Assembly (NCBI RefSeq): GCF_946885955.1
Contig: NZ_CAMPHI010000015.1
Location: forward strand, 40,996-104,995
DNA from: an uncultured Pseudomonas sp.
GTDB lineage: Bacteria; Pseudomonadota; Gammaproteobacteria; Pseudomonadales; Pseudomonadaceae
Direction of reading: 5' to 3'
DNA length: 64,000 nt
A program made the translations under genes and the position numbers. Shown one piece after another: positions 7,905 to 15,459 of the stretch. Under the pieces are notes generated by a model. It ran no database searches. It saw only the letters and a list, made by a program, of their open reading frames with translations, and was not told where the DNA came from. Every line of letters begins with the position of its first letter. The first letter of the stretch is position 1.

Positions 7905-9638
7905 CTAGGGTATCGCGTCCCCGCCGTCGACCTCGGCGGCAGTCAGGTTGCCGTTGCTGCGAAAGGCGCTGGAGCGGTGTTGCGTGCCGAACAGCACGAA
8001 GTCCGCGCCGGCACCGCTGAATTTGATCTCGTCCAGAGCCAGGTCGACGCTGGCGTTGGGCCCGAGAAACAGGCGTAGCGAGAGGAAGTGCTGCAGGTCC
8101 ACGCCGCGGTTGGCGAATTCGCTGAGCGGGATCTGCACCCGCGTCCAGCCGTTTTCGAGCGTGGCGTAATCCGCGAGGTCGACCCCGTAATCCTTGTTGT
8201 TGACGCTGTCGTTGAGCTGAATATAGAGCTTTTGCGGCGGCACCTGATCCAGGTTCTTCAGCTGCAACTGCAGGCTTTGCTGCCCCATGGCGAGCAGGTC
8301 GAAGTCGCCGCTCCAGAGGCTGTCCTTGAACAGGCGGAACTGGTTCCAGCTGATGCCCTCGCCAAACAGGTGCAGGTACTTGCCGTCGCCGCCATCGGCA
8401 GGCGGATCGACCTGTACGGAGATTTCGAGGTCGGCGGATTCACCGCCCGGATCGGTAGCGCGCAGGCGCAGCAGGTAGGTGCCCTGGCTGCCACCCGTAG
8501 GGCTCAGGGTCAGGCTGCCGCCGTTGTCACCGTGATCGACGAAGCTGGCGAAACCGCTGCTGTCGCCGATCAATGCCAGGCTCAACGCCTGCCCCTCGGG
8601 GTCGACGGCGGAAACCGCGAGCGTGACGGTTTCGCCTTCTCGCATGCTGATCGGGTCGAGCGGGTTGAACAGCGGGGGCTGATTCGGGCCTTCGAGCGGC
8701 GGTCTGGTGAAACTGAGCAGCCAGCGGTACAGCACGTGCCGGCCGAATTCGTTGTAGTGGTAGTAGTAGCCGTCGCCGCCGAAATTGCCGGCGGCATCGA
8801 TGTCGGGATCCTTATGGTCGTACGCCAGTTCGAGGTAGTAGTGCTTCTGGCTGCCGTCGGCAAAGCTGTGCATCAGCTTCACGCCATAGGCGCCATCCCA
8901 GGCGTTATGGGCGACGCCGGCGAAGCTGGTGAGCTTGGCCGGGTGATCCAGCGGTGTGCCGAGGGCGGCGCAGCCATTGAGTTTGACATCGACCACGTGC
9001 TGTCCTGACTTGTAGCCGACGGTCGTGTCCTGGTCGCCGTGAAACGCCCAGACGCCGATATGCCTGATCGCTTCGCAATTGAAGGTCTTGGGAAACCAGG
9101 CCGCGACGGGAGCGGCTGCGGCGATGGTGTCCGGTCGTTCGTAGAGGACGTTGTAGGTGCCGTTGCCGCCGTGGCTGAGGCCGGTGATATAGACCTTGTC
9201 GAGGTTGACGTTGTAGTTGGCGATGGCGTGGTTGTAGATGGTCTCGTAGCGTTCCTTGGGCAGGCCGCATTTGTTGTCGGCATTGGGCGGCAACTGCGGC
9301 GCCAGGACGATAAAGGGCAGGGTGTTATCCCAGAGGCCATCGCGGATCATTTTCGGCGCGCCTTCGGAAATCGCCTTGTTGAGGATGTTCATGTCCAGCG
9401 AATAGCTGCCGTCGCCGTTGGCGATGCTCGCGTCGCCACATTTGCCGTCGCCGTGAATGGCGATCAATAGGGGGTATCCCTGGCTGTCGTTGGGGTCGTA
9501 GCCCTGCGGTAGGTGAACCATGGCATTGAGGGTTTTCGGCGTGGCCATCTTGCCGTTCACCGGGGTGAAGGTGGCCCAGGTGAACGGCGAGAAAAGCACT
9601 GCGGCAGCCACTATGGCCGGGAGGCTGAAACGGGTCAT
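7905..9638 (-). CDS. Secreted multidomain alpha/beta-hydrolase (esterase/depolymerase-like)
   Basis: 577-residue exported enzyme. Signal peptide about residues 1-22 (ending FTWA). Residues about 30-310 form an alpha/beta-hydrolase of the PHB-depolymerase/feruloyl-esterase type: LLIAIHGDG, nucleophile elbow GLSHGG (Ser155), FHGDQDTTV (acid, Asp202/204) and His244 in GVAHNAW. Residues about 320-415 are a cadherin/Ig-like beta domain (SMREGETVTLAVSAVDPEGQ), and the C-terminal about 150 residues look like a galactose-binding-like beta-sandwich (WNQFRLFKDSLWSGDFDL), which may bind polymer. ATG 9638 chosen because it opens the signal peptide. Substrate could be a polyester, hemicellulose ester or plant material; not decided here. 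Confidence 0.75.
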   Translation of the reverse strand: MTRFSLPAIVAAAVLFSPFTWATFTPVNGKMATPKTLNAMVHLPQGYDPNDSQGYPLLIAIHGDGKCGDASIANGDGSYSLDMNILNKAISEGAPKMIRDGLWDNTLPFIVLAPQLPPNADNKCGLPKERYETIYNHAIANYNVNLDKVYITGLSHGGNGTYNVLYERPDTIAAAAPVAAWFPKTFNCEAIRHIGVWAFHGDQDTTVGYKSGQHVVDVKLNGCAALGTPLDHPAKLTSFAGVAHNAWDGAYGVKLMHSFADGSQKHYYLELAYDHKDPDIDAAGNFGGDGYYYHYNEFGRHVLYRWLLSFTRPPLEGPNQPPLFNPLDPISMREGETVTLAVSAVDPEGQALSLALIGDSSGFASFVDHGDNGGSLTLSPTGGSQGTYLLRLRATDPGGESADLEISVQVDPPADGGDGKYLHLFGEGISWNQFRLFKDSLWSGDFDLLAMGQQSLQLQLKNLDQVPPQKLYIQLNDSVNNKDYGVDLADYATLENGWTRVQIPLSEFANRGVDLQHFLSLRLFLGPNASVDLALDEIKFSGAGADFVLFGTQHRSSAFRSNGNLTAAEVDGGDAIP

Positions 9639-9913
9639 GATGCAGTCCTTGGCAGGCGGGCGAGGCTGCACCTTAACAACTGACCGACCGGGCGTTTGTC
9701 AGCTGGATCACGAAAATGCGGCGGCCATAGACTCGATTCGTATCAGCGGTTAGCTGGCGGAAACCTGCGGTGATAATCGACCCAGGCGAGCGCCGGGCTA
9801 CCGTCGGTTATGCAGGCCAATGGCCAGTTTATGCTGTGCAATTGCGACGCCGTTGATACTTGCTGGCCGCCGCCGGCGTTAGAATCGCAGCGGCTGAATA
9901 ACGGAGATGAACA

Positions 9914-11212
9914 GTGAAGGGATTGCCGATTGCGATCGTCGGAGCCGGTACCGCTGGCCTGGCCAGTGCGATTCTGCTGGCGCGCCAGGGGTTTCGCGTA
10001 TGCGTACTGGAACGGGTGGCGAACCTGCAACCAGTGGGCGCGGGGGTATTGTTGCAACCCTCGGGTCTGGCGGTGTTGCGCGAGTTGGGCCTGTTGGCCG
10101 AGTGCACGGGCCTTGGTGCGCCGGTCAGCCGTCTCTATGGAACCACGGCGGGGGCCGGTCGAGTCATTCTCGATACCCGCTATGACGATTGGCGGCCTGG
10201 CAGTTTCGGCCTGGGCATTCACCGTGCGGTGTTGCTGACCGCCCTGCTGAACGCCGCCAGGCAAGCTGGGGTGCAGATCGAGACAGGGGTGACGATCAGT
10301 CGTTTCAGCCAAGCGGCCGATCGTGTGCTGTTATTCCGCCGCGATCGCGAGAGCGAGGAGCAGGTTCACGGCGAATACGCCGCCTTGGTCCTTGCCGATG
10401 GCGTGCGCTCGACGCTGCGTGAGCAAATGCAGGTCAGACAATGGTCGCGGCCCTACCCCTGGGGCGCGCTGTGGAATATCCAGCCGACCCCCGCGGGTTT
10501 GCAGTCCACCGACCTGCGTCAGTGGTACCGCGGTTGCCGGGAAATGTTCGGCATCATGCCCACCGGCAGTACCCACGAGCAACGCGATCAGCCGCTCAGC
10601 AGTCTGTTCTGGAGCCTGCCCACCGCACAGTTCGCCGCTTGGCGCGAAGCCGGCCTGGAGGCATGGAAAGCCCGGGTGATGCAGTTGAGCGGGGGCGCCG
10701 CCGAGCCCTTCCTGCAAACGATCGAAAGCCCCGTTCAGTTGAGTTTCGCCGCCTACGCCGATGTGCGTATGCAGCGCTGGCACGACGGTCGGGTATTGGC
10801 CATCGGCGACTGCGCCCATGCCATGAGCCCGCAGTTGGGGCAGGGCGCGAATATGGCGCTGATCGATGCGGCCGCACTGGCGACGCAATTGCGTGACCAC
10901 GCCGCGCCTGAGGCGGTCGCCGTCGACTGGGCCAGGGTATTCGACGGCTATGCCGCCGCGCGCCGCGAGCACCTGCGTTATTACCGCCAGGCCAGTCGTT
11001 TGCTGACGCCATTATTCCAGTCCGATAGCCGGGTGCTGGCAGTGCTGCGCGATAGTGCGCTGTACCTGGCCCGGCACAATCGCTTCGGGCGCTACCACGC
11101 GGCGACCACCCTGGTGGGCGCGCGCACCGGCTGGCTGTTCGGTGCGTACGAGGAGACGGCGCTGTGCGCCTGGTACGGCACCCGCGAGGTTCGTGAGGCG
11201 TTGCCGGAATAG
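9914..11212 (+). CDS. FAD-dependent aromatic monooxygenase (UbiH/salicylate-hydroxylase-like)
   Basis: 432-residue group A flavoprotein monooxygenase. The dinucleotide-binding fold is at the very N-terminus (IVGAGTAGLASAILLARQGF), with DG motif LADGVRSTLRE in the middle and GD motif IGDCAHAMSPQLGQGANMALIDAAAL at about residues 297-322, which bind FAD and NAD(P)H. Start is GTG 9914, with GGAG at 9903-9906 seven bases upstream; ATG 9907 is in another frame. The gene stands alone without aromatic-ring catabolic neighbours, so its substrate (phenolic, salicylate-like or other) is unknown. Confidence 0.85.
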   Translation: MKGLPIAIVGAGTAGLASAILLARQGFRVCVLERVANLQPVGAGVLLQPSGLAVLRELGLLAECTGLGAPVSRLYGTTAGAGRVILDTRYDDWRPGSFGLGIHRAVLLTALLNAARQAGVQIETGVTISRFSQAADRVLLFRRDRESEEQVHGEYAALVLADGVRSTLREQMQVRQWSRPYPWGALWNIQPTPAGLQSTDLRQWYRGCREMFGIMPTGSTHEQRDQPLSSLFWSLPTAQFAAWREAGLEAWKARVMQLSGGAAEPFLQTIESPVQLSFAAYADVRMQRWHDGRVLAIGDCAHAMSPQLGQGANMALIDAAALATQLRDHAAPEAVAVDWARVFDGYAAARREHLRYYRQASRLLTPLFQSDSRVLAVLRDSALYLARHNRFGRYHAATTLVGARTGWLFGAYEETALCAWYGTREVREALPE

Positions 11213-11555
11213 GCAGTGCTTTTGCTGCGCCTGCAGCCCGGGCCCACGGGTAGCGGAGCGCTCTTGTAGCCCGGATGCAATCCGGGGGCACGTTGATGGA
11301 GAGAACAGGGCGCAGCCTTGTCCGCGCGGGTTGCGGGTTGCGGACAAGCCTTCGGCATGTTCGCCCTACGAGGCGCTAGACCCTACACATGGATTGGGGG
11401 TCTACGAGAGACGTAGCAATAAAAATCGGCGCGAGGGTTCAACTGCATGGGCAATCTGTGCCAGGCTGCCTTGGCCGTGGGCGCCTCAGGATAAGCGCGC
11501 CGGCCAGGATCTCCCGCCAAGCCGCCAGGCTGGCGAAACTTACCAAGGACTTGTC
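11213..11555. other. Intergenic region with one REP-like arm
   Basis: 343 bases between the monooxygenase and the lipoprotein gene. It holds a single REP-like arm, GTAGCCCGGATGCAATCCGG, at 11266-11285, with no recognisable inverted partner close by. The rest shows no gene, convincing promoter or terminator. Confidence 0.5.
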
Positions 11556-11981
11556 ATGCGCTTGATCTATGCCGTTCTGCCTTTGCTGCTGTTGGCCGGG
11601 TGTTCCTCGTTCCGCGCCGAGCCGGAAAACGTCAAAGCCGTCCCCACCGATCGCTTGCTGGCTTATCAGGAGCCATTGGCCGGCAGCGGCGAGATCGTCG
11701 TCAACCGCGATCTGGGCTTGATGGGCGGCGGTTGCTATATCGCCGTGCTGATCGATCGGCAGGTGGCGGCGCGCATCGGCATGGGCGAGGTCGCCAGCTT
11801 CCAGGTGCCCGCCGGTACCCGGGTGCTGGGCATCGGCATCGATAAAATGGACGACACACTCTGCGCCCGCGGTCGCCTGCGCCGCGAGCTGGCGGTGCCG
11901 GTGGTGGCCGGCGAGAGACAGAAATTCCGTGTCGTCAGCCAGTCCCAGGGCGGCTTCGACATCCTTCCCGATAGCAAGTGA
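11556..11981 (+). CDS. Small hypothetical lipoprotein
   Basis: 141-residue predicted lipoprotein: MRLIYAVLPLLLLAGCSSF has a type II signal with lipobox LAGC (Cys16). The mature part is a compact beta-rich domain (GGGCYIAVLIDRQVAARIGMGEVASFQVPAGTRVLGI), resembling DUF2846-like lipoproteins that bear an immunoglobulin-like fold; I cannot assign it firmly. AAGGA at 11544-11548 precedes ATG 11556 by 7 bases. Residue +2 after the lipid Cys is Ser, consistent with export to the outer membrane. Monocistronic, function unknown. Confidence 0.75.
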   Translation: MRLIYAVLPLLLLAGCSSFRAEPENVKAVPTDRLLAYQEPLAGSGEIVVNRDLGLMGGGCYIAVLIDRQVAARIGMGEVASFQVPAGTRVLGIGIDKMDDTLCARGRLRRELAVPVVAGERQKFRVVSQSQGGFDILPDSK

Positions 11982-12159
11982 TGACGCCTTAACGAGCCGG
12001 AGTGCGCCATGGCGTGTGCACTCCGGCGCTGGCGACCCGGCCCGGCATCTTCCTTGGCTAGGTCCCCTGCAGCGCGCAAGAACAGCTCTTCGGCAGGTCC
12101 GTCGGTCAGCGAACGCGGCCCGCCGTATCCTCAGCTGGTTGTCGTTGGCCAGGCTTGCC

Positions 12160-12927
12160 TCAGGCAAGCCTGTGTTCGCCTTGTTCCAGCGCCTTTAACT
12201 CCTGTTGGCTCAGCGCCAGCCATTCCTGATGCAGGTTGCGGTAGTGCTTGGGCGAGCGGCGTGCGTGGTTATCAATCTGTTGCAGCTGAGCTAGCGCTTC
12301 CTGTTTGCGGCCCTGGCGGCGCAGCATCAACGCGTAGCGGTATGGGGCTTCGGGGCCCGGGTAGTAGGCGACGAGGGCTTGATATTCCTCCTCGGCCTTG
12401 GCGTTTTCTTCCAAAGCTTCGAGGGCGCGGGCGAACAGCAGGTGGCCTTCACTGGAGCGGTAGCTGGGGTTCTTGGCGATCAACTGTTCCAGCGCCTGTT
12501 TGCAGCCGGCCGCATCGCCCTGGGCGAAGCGTGCCTTGGCCAGGCCGAGGAGGATGTCCGGCGCGTCGGCATCGGTGCCGCGCAGGGCCGTCTGGTAGTG
12601 GCCTTCGGCTTCTTCGGCCTGGTTCAGGCGCAGCAGTTCTTCGGCCAGGTTCACGCGGGTGATGCGGCTGTCGCAGACTTCCAGTTCATCGCGCAGGGCG
12701 CGCAGATGACGTTCGGGGTCAAGGCGGTCGTGCACACGCTTGATGGTGCGCCGGCCGCGATGGCTACCGAGCATTTCCGGCAGCATGATGCCGAGAAAAT
12801 AGATCAGGCAACCGAGGCCGGGCAGGGCGATGATCAGGTAGATCCAGTAGCGTTCCTGACCGCTGCGTACCACATGCAGACCACAGGTGATTTGGCAGGC
12901 CAGGAGGAGCAGGGCGATTAGGGGCAT
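12160..12927 (-). CDS. Membrane-anchored tetratricopeptide-repeat protein
   Basis: 255-residue protein with two N-terminal hydrophobic segments (about residues 1-18 and 29-50), then a cytoplasmic helical region with several TPR-like units: VNLAEELLRLNQAEEAEGHYQTAL, DILLGLAKARFAQGDAAGCKQALEQL, LLFARALEALEENAKAEEEYQAL and YRYALMLRRQGRKQEALAQL. The N-terminal segment WIYLIIALPGLGCLIYFLGIM resembles the phospholipase-D-nuclease N-terminal membrane motif. TPRs suggest scaffolding or partner binding; no specific role is indicated by the neighbours. Confidence 0.8.
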   Translation of the reverse strand: MPLIALLLLACQITCGLHVVRSGQERYWIYLIIALPGLGCLIYFLGIMLPEMLGSHRGRRTIKRVHDRLDPERHLRALRDELEVCDSRITRVNLAEELLRLNQAEEAEGHYQTALRGTDADAPDILLGLAKARFAQGDAAGCKQALEQLIAKNPSYRSSEGHLLFARALEALEENAKAEEEYQALVAYYPGPEAPYRYALMLRRQGRKQEALAQLQQIDNHARRSPKHYRNLHQEWLALSQQELKALEQGEHRLA

Positions 12928-13087
12928 GGCGGCGATCCAGTCCTTTGGATAAGGGGCGTGTGTGGTGCAGCAAAAGGGCGCTTATCAAAGCATGGATGCT
13001 GGCTTCTTGCCAGATGGACGCTGGTCTGTTGTGGCCCAGCGCACATTGACGTTCGGCGCCGCGGTCAAAGGCCTGCCCGGTTCAGCA

Positions 13088-13117
13088 ATAAAAAACCGAG
13101 CGACTCGAGCGCTCGGC
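13088..13117 (-). terminator. Rho-independent terminator of the lipin-like gene
   Basis: CCGAGCG (13096-13102) and CGCTCGG (13110-13116) pair around a 7-base loop. Read on the minus strand the stem is followed by six T residues, about 20 bases after the stop at 13140. Confidence 0.85.
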
Positions 13118-13139
13118 TGTTCTTGGTTCAGCCGGCCTG

Positions 13140-14120
13140 TTAACGCATGCAGGCCGCGAACGGGGTGTCATTCACCACTGTACTGTAGTGCAGCGCATAG
13201 TCGCCGTTGATGGCCTGGGTGCCGTCGTTGCCGGCGTTTGCGCCGATGATCCAGGTATCGGCCTTGGGCATGCCACCGGTGGCGTAAGCCTCGATATCGG
13301 TGCTGGCGTTGCCGTAGGCGCGGACGATGTTCAGGCCCACGGTATCGCGCAGATAGCGCACGTAGTCGGCTTTGTGCGCCACGGTATTCGGTGGGATCGG
13401 GCCATCGCCGTAGGGGTTGCTGCGGTAGTGCCAGGTTGGCAGGTTCTGCTTGGCGAACCATTCGCGGCCGTCGCGGGTGACCCAATAAGGCCGCGCGGTC
13501 AGATAAACGATCTGGTAGCCCTTGTCCTGATAGGCGCGCACGGTTTGCGGCGCGTAGTAATAGGGCGTTGCGGTCTTCACCCCGAGATAGTCGGCATAGG
13601 CTTCGTAGTCGTTGATGGTCAGGGTGCCGTCGACGTCGAACAGCACCGCATCGCGGCCGCGCTCGACCACGGTGAGCCAGCCATCGACACTGGAGCGATC
13701 GCCCTCGACCACCATGTGCACGCGGTAATCGCCGACGGGACGCGGCGGCAGGGTCATGGCGATCTTGCCGTCGCTGTCGGTGAGCCGGCTACCGAGGTAT
13801 TCCCAGTTCTGCATGCCGGTGCCGTACAGGTAGACGTGCACGCGCTCGTCCTCCAGGTCCTTGTGCAGCACGGCGTCGTAATCGAACTTGCCGACCAGCA
13901 GGGCGTATTGGCCTTCGGCGACCAGTGAGTCGTGGACCAGGTGCCACGGCTGGTAGATGCTTGTGAGCAGGAGATTACCGAAGTGCTTGAAGGACTTTTG
14001 CGCCGGTAGTGGAGCCGCGGGCGCGTGCTGGGGCGTCAGGTAGTCGGGACAGGTTGCCGCCTGGGCGCTGCAGCCAAAGCCGAGGCTCAAGGCGAGCAGG
14101 ATTCTGCTAAATGACATCAT
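13140..14120 (-). CDS. Secreted HAD-superfamily, lipin/LNS2-like phosphatase
   Basis: 326-residue exported protein: signal peptide MMSFSRILLALSLGFGCSAQA, a middle beta-rich domain (about 60-150; PPRPVGDYRVHMVVEGD), then a HAD-fold domain with motif I FDVDGTLTINDYEAY (nucleophile Asp162, acid Asp164) and YLTARPYWVTRDGREWF plus PNTVAHKADYVRYL, the arrangement of LNS2/lipin and PITP-linked domains. In eukaryotes such domains dephosphorylate phosphatidic acid; whether this bacterial member acts on lipid phosphates is inference. Its own terminator lies just downstream. Placement in the periplasm is unusual for HAD enzymes. Confidence 0.8.
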   Translation of the reverse strand: MMSFSRILLALSLGFGCSAQAATCPDYLTPQHAPAAPLPAQKSFKHFGNLLLTSIYQPWHLVHDSLVAEGQYALLVGKFDYDAVLHKDLEDERVHVYLYGTGMQNWEYLGSRLTDSDGKIAMTLPPRPVGDYRVHMVVEGDRSSVDGWLTVVERGRDAVLFDVDGTLTINDYEAYADYLGVKTATPYYYAPQTVRAYQDKGYQIVYLTARPYWVTRDGREWFAKQNLPTWHYRSNPYGDGPIPPNTVAHKADYVRYLRDTVGLNIVRAYGNASTDIEAYATGGMPKADTWIIGANAGNDGTQAINGDYALHYSTVVNDTPFAACMR

Positions 14121-14243
14121 GGCTCCTTGCTTCTTGGGGTTGCTTCCAGTGCGGCGGCTTGCGCTTGAAGCCGGGTGCCCGGGCGAAAGTGGCGCCGGGG
14201 CGTCGTCGGCAAAAAACCGACCAGGTTATGCACGGCGTCGATT

Positions 14244-14855
14244 CTAGCGTGTCATCGGCAACACCGCACCGACCACCACGAACAGGCCGCCGCAACAGCG
14301 GTTGAAGCCCTTGCCGGTGCGTTGCAGCCATGGCCGGATGCGTTGGGCCATACGCGCCAACAGGTATTCGACCAGGCCTTCGACGACGGCGAACGTCAGC
14401 GCCATGATCGCGAACTGTAGCCAGAGGTTGGCCTGTGGTGCCAGAAACTGAGGCAGGAAGGCGCCAAAAAACAGGATCACCTTGGGGTTGGAAATCGCCG
14501 AGAAGAAGCCTTGGCGCAGCAATACCCGGCCGGGCCTGTCGGTGCTCGGCGCCAGCGCATCCAGTTGCAGCGGCGGTGCACGCCAGAGCTGGATGCCCAG
14601 CCAGATCAGGTAGGCACCGCCCAGCCACTTGAGGACGATCAGCGCATCGACCGAGGCGTTAAGCAGCGCACCGATGCCGAACATCGACAATGCCATCAGC
14701 AGGACGAATCCCGCCACGCCACCAGCTACCGTCCAGCAGGTCTTGCGATGACCATAGAGCGCGCCATGGGTCAGGGCCAGCAGGCCGTTGGGGCCGGGCG
14801 TCAGGGACAAACCGGTGACCGCGGTGAGGTAAAGCAGCCAGGTGGACAAGGCCAT
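14244..14855 (-). CDS. LysE/RhtB family amino-acid exporter
   Basis: 203-residue inner-membrane protein with six hydrophobic segments. The N-terminal SLTPGPNGLLALTHGALYG is the LysE/RhtB signature and KWLGGAYLIWLGIQLWRA and SNPKVILFFGAFLPQFL are the conserved second and third blocks. The family exports amino acids or their analogues (homoserine, threonine, lysine, cysteine metabolites) by proton exchange. ATG 14855 gives the family-typical start; the open frame further upstream overlaps the ydbL gene out of frame. Substrate unknown. Confidence 0.88.
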   Translation of the reverse strand: MALSTWLLYLTAVTGLSLTPGPNGLLALTHGALYGHRKTCWTVAGGVAGFVLLMALSMFGIGALLNASVDALIVLKWLGGAYLIWLGIQLWRAPPLQLDALAPSTDRPGRVLLRQGFFSAISNPKVILFFGAFLPQFLAPQANLWLQFAIMALTFAVVEGLVEYLLARMAQRIRPWLQRTGKGFNRCCGGLFVVVGAVLPMTR

Positions 14856-14898
14856 GAACGGGGTTCCGATGAATGGGTAAGGAGCGCTTCCCGGCAGG

Positions 14899-15243
14899 CT
14901 ACTTGCGGCGCCACTGGCCCTGATACTGGATGTATTGCCCGGCCGGGGTTTTGTCCAGGGCCTTTTGCCCGGCGATGGCTTCGACGTCGGCGAGCTTGAT
15001 GCCGTTCTGCTGCGCCAGCTTCTGGTATTCGGCGCGGCGCGCCTGATTGATCTGGGCGGCGATCTCCGTGGCCTGGCCGGCATCCTTGACCACGCCCAGG
15101 TAGCCGTTGGGCATTTCGCCGAGCAAGCCACTGGTTTTGGCGTCGCCGAGGGCGGCCATGGCTTCGTTGAGGTTCAGTGCCGCGGCCGGCAGGCTCAAGC
15201 TGAGCAGCACGAGCAGGCTGGCGATGTATTTGGACAGGGTCAT
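14899..15243 (-). CDS. ydbL: YdbL family protein (DUF1318)
   Basis: 114-residue periplasmic protein with a signal peptide (MTLSKYIASLLVLLSLSLPAAA) and the DUF1318 region GLLGEMPNGYLGVVKDAGQATEIAAQINQ with RRAEYQKLAQQNGI, as in E. coli YdbL. YdbL works with YdbH and YnbE, which form an intermembrane bridge for phospholipid transport to the outer membrane; YdbL is thought to modulate their assembly. Start placed at ATG 15243, with GAGGAG seven bases upstream overlapping the end of ynbE. Last gene of the ydbH-ynbE-ydbL operon. Confidence 0.88.
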   Translation of the reverse strand: MTLSKYIASLLVLLSLSLPAAALNLNEAMAALGDAKTSGLLGEMPNGYLGVVKDAGQATEIAAQINQARRAEYQKLAQQNGIKLADVEAIAGQKALDKTPAGQYIQYQGQWRRK

Positions 15244-15254
15244 GGTCATGCTCC

Positions 15255-15446
15255 TCAAAACAGGCCGCTGGATTCGCTGAACATATTGTCCAGGGCTTTA
15301 TCCACCTTGATATAGATTTCGTGCTCGATCTTCACATTGAGGTTGATGTTGATCGGTTCGTTGGGCATCGCCAACTGCACCGTGGGAGTGCAGGCGGAAC
15401 TCAGCAGGCTCAGCAGCAAGGCTGCAAAACAACGGTGCAAGCGCAT
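15255..15446 (-). CDS. ynbE: YnbE family outer-membrane lipoprotein
   Basis: 63-residue lipoprotein: MRLHRCFAALLLSLLSSAC with a lipobox-like LSSAC, then TPTVQLAMPNEPININLNVKIEHEIYIKVD, the conserved YnbE block. In E. coli YnbE multimerises by beta-strand stacking at the C-terminal end of the YdbH bridge, joining it to the outer membrane (established for that system). Begins 13 bases after the ydbH stop and ends within the ydbL ribosome-binding site, so the three are translationally linked. Confidence 0.88.
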   Translation of the reverse strand: MRLHRCFAALLLSLLSSACTPTVQLAMPNEPININLNVKIEHEIYIKVDKALDNMFSESSGLF

Positions 15447-15459
15447 GGCGCATCTCCGG

